Shown: positions 28,731 through 32,114 of the stretch, piece by piece
How the letters are laid out: every line of letters begins with the position of its first letter
How positions within the stretch are numbered: the stretch's first letter is position 1
Origin: a virus
DNA: 32,114 bases
Virus record (IMG/VR): IMGVR_UViG_3300033182_000084
Coordinates: 1 to 32,114 of that record
Direction: 5' to 3' (one strand)
The notes under the pieces: generated by a model
Databases searched by the model: none
The model's input: only the letters and a program-made list of their open reading frames with translations
What the model was told of the DNA's origin: nothing
Program-made: the position numbers and the translations under genes

Positions 28731-30638
28731 ATGGCTAATGATGCACAAGAAGATTTCTTAGACAAAAAAAGAAGAAAGAAAAGAGTAGACGCTCCGACTG
28801 AGGTTTCTGACTTTTCTGGCTTTGTTAGAGCTTTCGGTCAGGGCGTAACTCTTGGCTCCGCAGAAGAGCTTGAGGCTAGTATTAGATCAAATCTCGGAAA
28901 ACTTGGTGTTACTGAAGAAGATCGAGGTTACGAAGAAATTAGGGACGAGCTTAGGTCTCAAATAAAACAATACAAAAAACAAAATCCGAAAACAGCAATT
29001 ACAGCGGAATTTGTAGGGGCTATTATCCCGTCTGTTTTACAAGTGCTGTTGACTCGCGGCAAAAGCTTGCCATTAAATATTCCGAATCTTGTGAAGATTG
29101 GCGCAACTGAAGGAGGACTTGCTGGATACGGATTGTCAGAGTCTGAAGATATAGGAGGCCAAACTGCTGATGTATTATCTGGTGCTGGATTTGGCGCAGT
29201 TGCTAGTCCAATGTTTGGTTTTGGCGGCAAATATATTGCTCAAGGATTTTCTAATTTAATAGATTACACGAGACAAAAGTTTGGCAACTTATCCGCTGAT
29301 GCTGTTCAAGCTGAAGTAAGGCGGCTTCAAGAACTTAGCGGAAAGAATCCAGATCAGATTGTTCAAGATTTGTCTGAGGGCAGATTGATGTCTGACAACA
29401 CGACTTTGCAAAACGCTCTAAAAGGATACGTCATTGCTGGCGGTGAAGCTGGTAAAAGCGTATTGGACAAGACTGGAGCTAGGGCAACAGACACAAAGAG
29501 ATATGCAATGGCACAGTTGGAAAACAGACTCTCTCCGGGAATGGGCGAAAATGTTATTAAGGATTTCAAAGAGACAGAAAAAGCATTGTTAAAAAGAGAG
29601 TCTGATGCTTATGACGCAATATTTGCATCTACTCCTGACAGTTCTGTCACCAGAGGAATCATTAGAGATATGCTGCAAGCGGCTAGGACTGTTCCAAATG
29701 CAATGGACGAAATTAATGCTATTTATAAAATGAAAAAGCTAGTTCCGTTATTTGCAAAAGATAGATCTGGAGCGATCAAAATGGTGAGACAGCCATCATT
29801 AAGAGACGCGGAGATAATACGAAGAGCTATCAATGAGACGACAACTAAAATGTACAAAAGCGGTGACACTACAGCCGCTGGAATTGTATCTGATTTAGAG
29901 CAGAGTTTAAGAACTCAGATAGATATTTTGTCTGATCCATTGAAACAAACTAGAGCAAGATATGCTCAGATTAAAAGTTCAGCAGATGCATTTAAAGCTG
30001 GCAGAACTGCGCTGACTGCAAATGTTGACGAGACTGAAATTCTTGTTGAAAAATTAAAGAACAATCCAGAGCAACTAAAAGCTTTTAGGGCTGGAGTGAT
30101 GGATAGTATTAGGAATAAATCTAGACGTTCCGGAACAGTATTTGCAAACTTAGCAGATCCAGAAAATCAGATAGGTGCGGCTTTGAGAGTTGCCCTTGAT
30201 GGCGACGATGTTGCCTTGCAGAACGCATTAAAGATTGCTGGCGACGCGGCTCAGATTGCAAAAGGCGTTAAGCCGGGAGCCGGATCTCCAACTGCTCAAT
30301 TGCAAAGAGAATTGCAAAACCAAGGCACTGAGATATCTGGAGAGGATGCGATAGGCGCTATTTCTGGTAATCCAATTTCATTGATTAGAGTATTTGCTAA
30401 AAAGTTGAAACAAGAAAAGCCAATGATGACTGATGCAGAAAGACAACAGGTTGTTGATATTGTATTTAGCCAAGATCCTAATCTGCTTAAAAAAGCATTA
30501 ACAGATAGGGCAACTTTTGAATTTGTAACAGATAAGTATTCTAGAGTTGGCGAAGTGGCTGGATCAACTTTTAGAAAGTTTGCAACAATGCAACAATCCC
30601 AGCCGGGAACAGGTATTTTAAATTTTATTGGGCAATAA
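28731..30638 (+). CDS. Ejection-type internal virion protein
   Basis: 635 residues. A very basic start (LDKKRRKKR) is followed by SGFVRAFGQGVTLGSAEELE, YEEIRDELRSQIKQYKKQNP and the hydrophobic ITAEFVGAIIPSVLQVLL, a sequence of segments seen at the start of many phage internal and ejected proteins. Gly/Ala-rich, possibly membrane-active stretches follow (EGGLAGYGLSESEDIGG, GAGFGAVASPMFGFGG). The remaining 450 residues are helical. Probably forms part of the trans-envelope conduit for DNA ejection. It lies directly before the portal gene. Confidence 0.75.
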   Translation: MANDAQEDFLDKKRRKKRVDAPTEVSDFSGFVRAFGQGVTLGSAEELEASIRSNLGKLGVTEEDRGYEEIRDELRSQIKQYKKQNPKTAITAEFVGAIIPSVLQVLLTRGKSLPLNIPNLVKIGATEGGLAGYGLSESEDIGGQTADVLSGAGFGAVASPMFGFGGKYIAQGFSNLIDYTRQKFGNLSADAVQAEVRRLQELSGKNPDQIVQDLSEGRLMSDNTTLQNALKGYVIAGGEAGKSVLDKTGARATDTKRYAMAQLENRLSPGMGENVIKDFKETEKALLKRESDAYDAIFASTPDSSVTRGIIRDMLQAARTVPNAMDEINAIYKMKKLVPLFAKDRSGAIKMVRQPSLRDAEIIRRAINETTTKMYKSGDTTAAGIVSDLEQSLRTQIDILSDPLKQTRARYAQIKSSADAFKAGRTALTANVDETEILVEKLKNNPEQLKAFRAGVMDSIRNKSRRSGTVFANLADPENQIGAALRVALDGDDVALQNALKIAGDAAQIAKGVKPGAGSPTAQLQRELQNQGTEISGEDAIGAISGNPISLIRVFAKKLKQEKPMMTDAERQQVVDIVFSQDPNLLKKALTDRATFEFVTDKYSRVGEVAGSTFRKFATMQQSQPGTGILNFIGQ

Positions 30639-30641
30639 AAT

Positions 30642-32114
30642 ATGAAGCCAGAACGCATGGATAGATCAACAATCGAGGGCGTAGTACAGAACGCTGTACA
30701 AGAGGCCGTCGATTTTATTGAGAGCGAAGTTGCAGACGATCGCATCAAGGCTCAGAGATACTTTGATGGCGAAGTAGATATTGGCGAAGAGGACGGACGA
30801 TCTAAAGTCGTCGCAACAAAAGTTAGAGACACGGTTCGATCAATCAAGCCAAGTCTCATGCGTGTGTTCCTGTCTACAGACAAGTCAGTTGAGTACACGC
30901 CTCAAGGCCCAGAGGACGTAGCGATAGCGCAACAGGCAACACAGTATATGCACTGGGCATTCAACGAGCTAAACGGCTACAAGTTGCTAAATGATGCGTT
31001 CCATGACGCAATGATTAAGAAGGCCGGAATTCTTAAAGTTTACTGGGACAAATATACCGATGCCGAAACGTACTCATATACTAATCTCACGGATGAAGAG
31101 TTTGCTGTCATTGTTAATGACGATGATGTCGACGTTATTGAACATTCTCAGGAAATGTCAATTGCTATTGACGACATGGGACTTGAAGTCGAAATGCCAG
31201 AGCATTCTGTCACGATTAGCAGAAAGACTGAAAAAGGGAAGTTAATGGTCGAATCTGTACCACCAGAGGAATTCATGGTGGACAGAAATGCTCGATCAAT
31301 TGACGACTTTTATGTCGTCGCACATCGTACAGAAATGCGCGTATCTGATGTTGTAAATATGGGATACGACTTTAATGAAATCTCAAATTTAGACGGTATC
31401 GGATCGAGCGACACATACTCAGAGGCAGAGGACTTTGAGCGTCGCGGATATCAGATGGAAGAGGAAGAGCAGACTGAGGATATCTCAATGCGGCTCGTTG
31501 CCATCACCGAGGCGTACATGAAGATGGACATTGAGGGGACAGGCGTCGCTCAGATGTACAAATTCACACTTGGCGGTAGTAACTACAAGTTGCTCGATTA
31601 TGAGCCATTTGGTTATGTGCCATTTGCTGTATTTGAGGTTGATCCAGAGCCACACGCATTTTTCGGACGATCAATCGCCGATCTCATTATGGACGATCAG
31701 GACGCCGCAACCGCAATGTTGCGTGGCGTACTAGATAACGTAGCGTTGACGAATAATCCAAGGCTTGGCTTTGTTGAGAATCAGGTCAACGTCGATGACC
31801 TACTAAACAATGAGATTGGCGGTCTTATTCGTATGAAGGCGCCAAACGCCATTCAGGAGGTCTCTGTGCCGTTTGTAGCGGCTCAAACGCTCTCAGCCAT
31901 TCAGTATATGGATGAGACGATTGAGACCAAGACAGGCGTTTCTAGGGCTTCTATGGGCCTTGACGCGGATGCATTGCAGAATACGACTGCTACTGCCGCT
32001 CAGATCACAAAACAGGCTGGCGCGGCTCAGGTTGAGGTTATGGCGCGGAATCTTGCCGAGGGCGGCATGAAGAGATTGTTTAAGTTGATGCTACGTCTAT
32101 TTGTTGAGAATACC
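30642..32114 (+). CDS. Portal protein (P22/SU10-like), cut at the window end
   Basis: 491 codons without a stop to the last base. Key patterns: RSKVVATKVRDTVRSIKPSL, then MRVFLSTDKSVEYTPQGP, IKKAGILKVYWDK, VPPEEFMVDRNARSIDDF, EPFGYVPFAVFEVDPEPHAF with FGRSIADLIMDDQDA, and SVPFVAAQTLSAIQYMDE with KTGVSRASMGLDAD. This is the portal family of P22-like and related podoviruses: a dodecameric channel for DNA entry at one capsid corner. The C-terminal part and probably scaffold and capsid genes lie beyond the window. ATG at 30642 has no clear ribosome-binding site. Confidence 0.9.
   Translation, partial: MKPERMDRSTIEGVVQNAVQEAVDFIESEVADDRIKAQRYFDGEVDIGEEDGRSKVVATKVRDTVRSIKPSLMRVFLSTDKSVEYTPQGPEDVAIAQQATQYMHWAFNELNGYKLLNDAFHDAMIKKAGILKVYWDKYTDAETYSYTNLTDEEFAVIVNDDDVDVIEHSQEMSIAIDDMGLEVEMPEHSVTISRKTEKGKLMVESVPPEEFMVDRNARSIDDFYVVAHRTEMRVSDVVNMGYDFNEISNLDGIGSSDTYSEAEDFERRGYQMEEEEQTEDISMRLVAITEAYMKMDIEGTGVAQMYKFTLGGSNYKLLDYEPFGYVPFAVFEVDPEPHAFFGRSIADLIMDDQDAATAMLRGVLDNVALTNNPRLGFVENQVNVDDLLNNEIGGLIRMKAPNAIQEVSVPFVAAQTLSAIQYMDETIETKTGVSRASMGLDADALQNTTATAAQITKQAGAAQVEVMARNLAEGGMKRLFKLMLRLFVENT

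Overview
The window is about 32 kb of a tailed double-stranded DNA phage, or a prophage or assembled viral contig. The virion genes point to a short-tailed (podovirus-like) particle: terminase subunits, a P22/SU10-type adaptor, a nozzle-like tail protein, a virion transglycosylase, ejection-type proteins and a P22/SU10-like portal. Many tail-fibre tip domains are of kinds common in marine phages (caps starting MSTLKV, KAWVNFNGTGT-type domains, C1q-like jelly rolls, KNLIINGAMQIAQRG-type fibres). A marine proteobacterial host is therefore likely, but that is inference. I see no integrase, CI repressor, lysis cassette, capsid gene, tRNA or CRISPR array; the capsid and scaffold genes probably lie beyond the right edge, after the portal.

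Layout. (1) 7-192: one small rightward ORF at the left edge. (2) 244-7663, leftward: an early replication/recombination block. Read in transcription order it is a small metallopeptidase, a cluster of very small overlapping genes, a Sak4-type RecA-like ATPase, a small partner protein, a DUF669 ssDNA-binding protein, an internal terminator, a Cas4/RecB-like PD-(D/E)XK nuclease, a DUF6378-like protein, an SF2 DEAH helicase, a VRR-NUC nuclease, a membrane-anchored XRE regulator and a final terminator. A strong sigma70-type promoter with a perfect palindrome over its -35 (7177-7204) drives much of the block. (3) 7664-10200: a divergent control region, a small HTH (Cro-like) ORF without a normal start codon, a Toprim primase-RepA-type helicase interrupted by an in-frame TGA before its C-terminal domain, and a repeat-dense region of GGGACA iterons, inverted repeats, an AT-rich stretch and a perfect DnaA box that looks like a replication origin. 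(4) 10213-14796: packaging (TerS, a 32-residue membrane peptide, TerL), two large unknown genes and a transglycosylase. (5) 14793-22585: the adaptor, then a tandem array of short tail-fibre, tip and chaperone-like genes. (6) 22595-30638: nozzle, further fibre and internal virion/ejection proteins. (7) 30642-end: the portal gene, cut by the window edge.

How it fits together. The leftward block supplies recombination and nuclease functions (Sak4 with ssDNA-binding protein, nuclease, helicase), while the rightward primase-helicase sits beside the putative iteron origin it probably serves. The rightward genes are packed with ATGA or TAATG overlaps, indicating translational coupling in long transcripts. 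The most unusual points are the iteron/DnaA-box origin, the primase-helicase broken by a TGA, the regulator with AAG where ATG is expected, and the break-up of fibre tips into many stand-alone genes with near-identical N-terminal caps.
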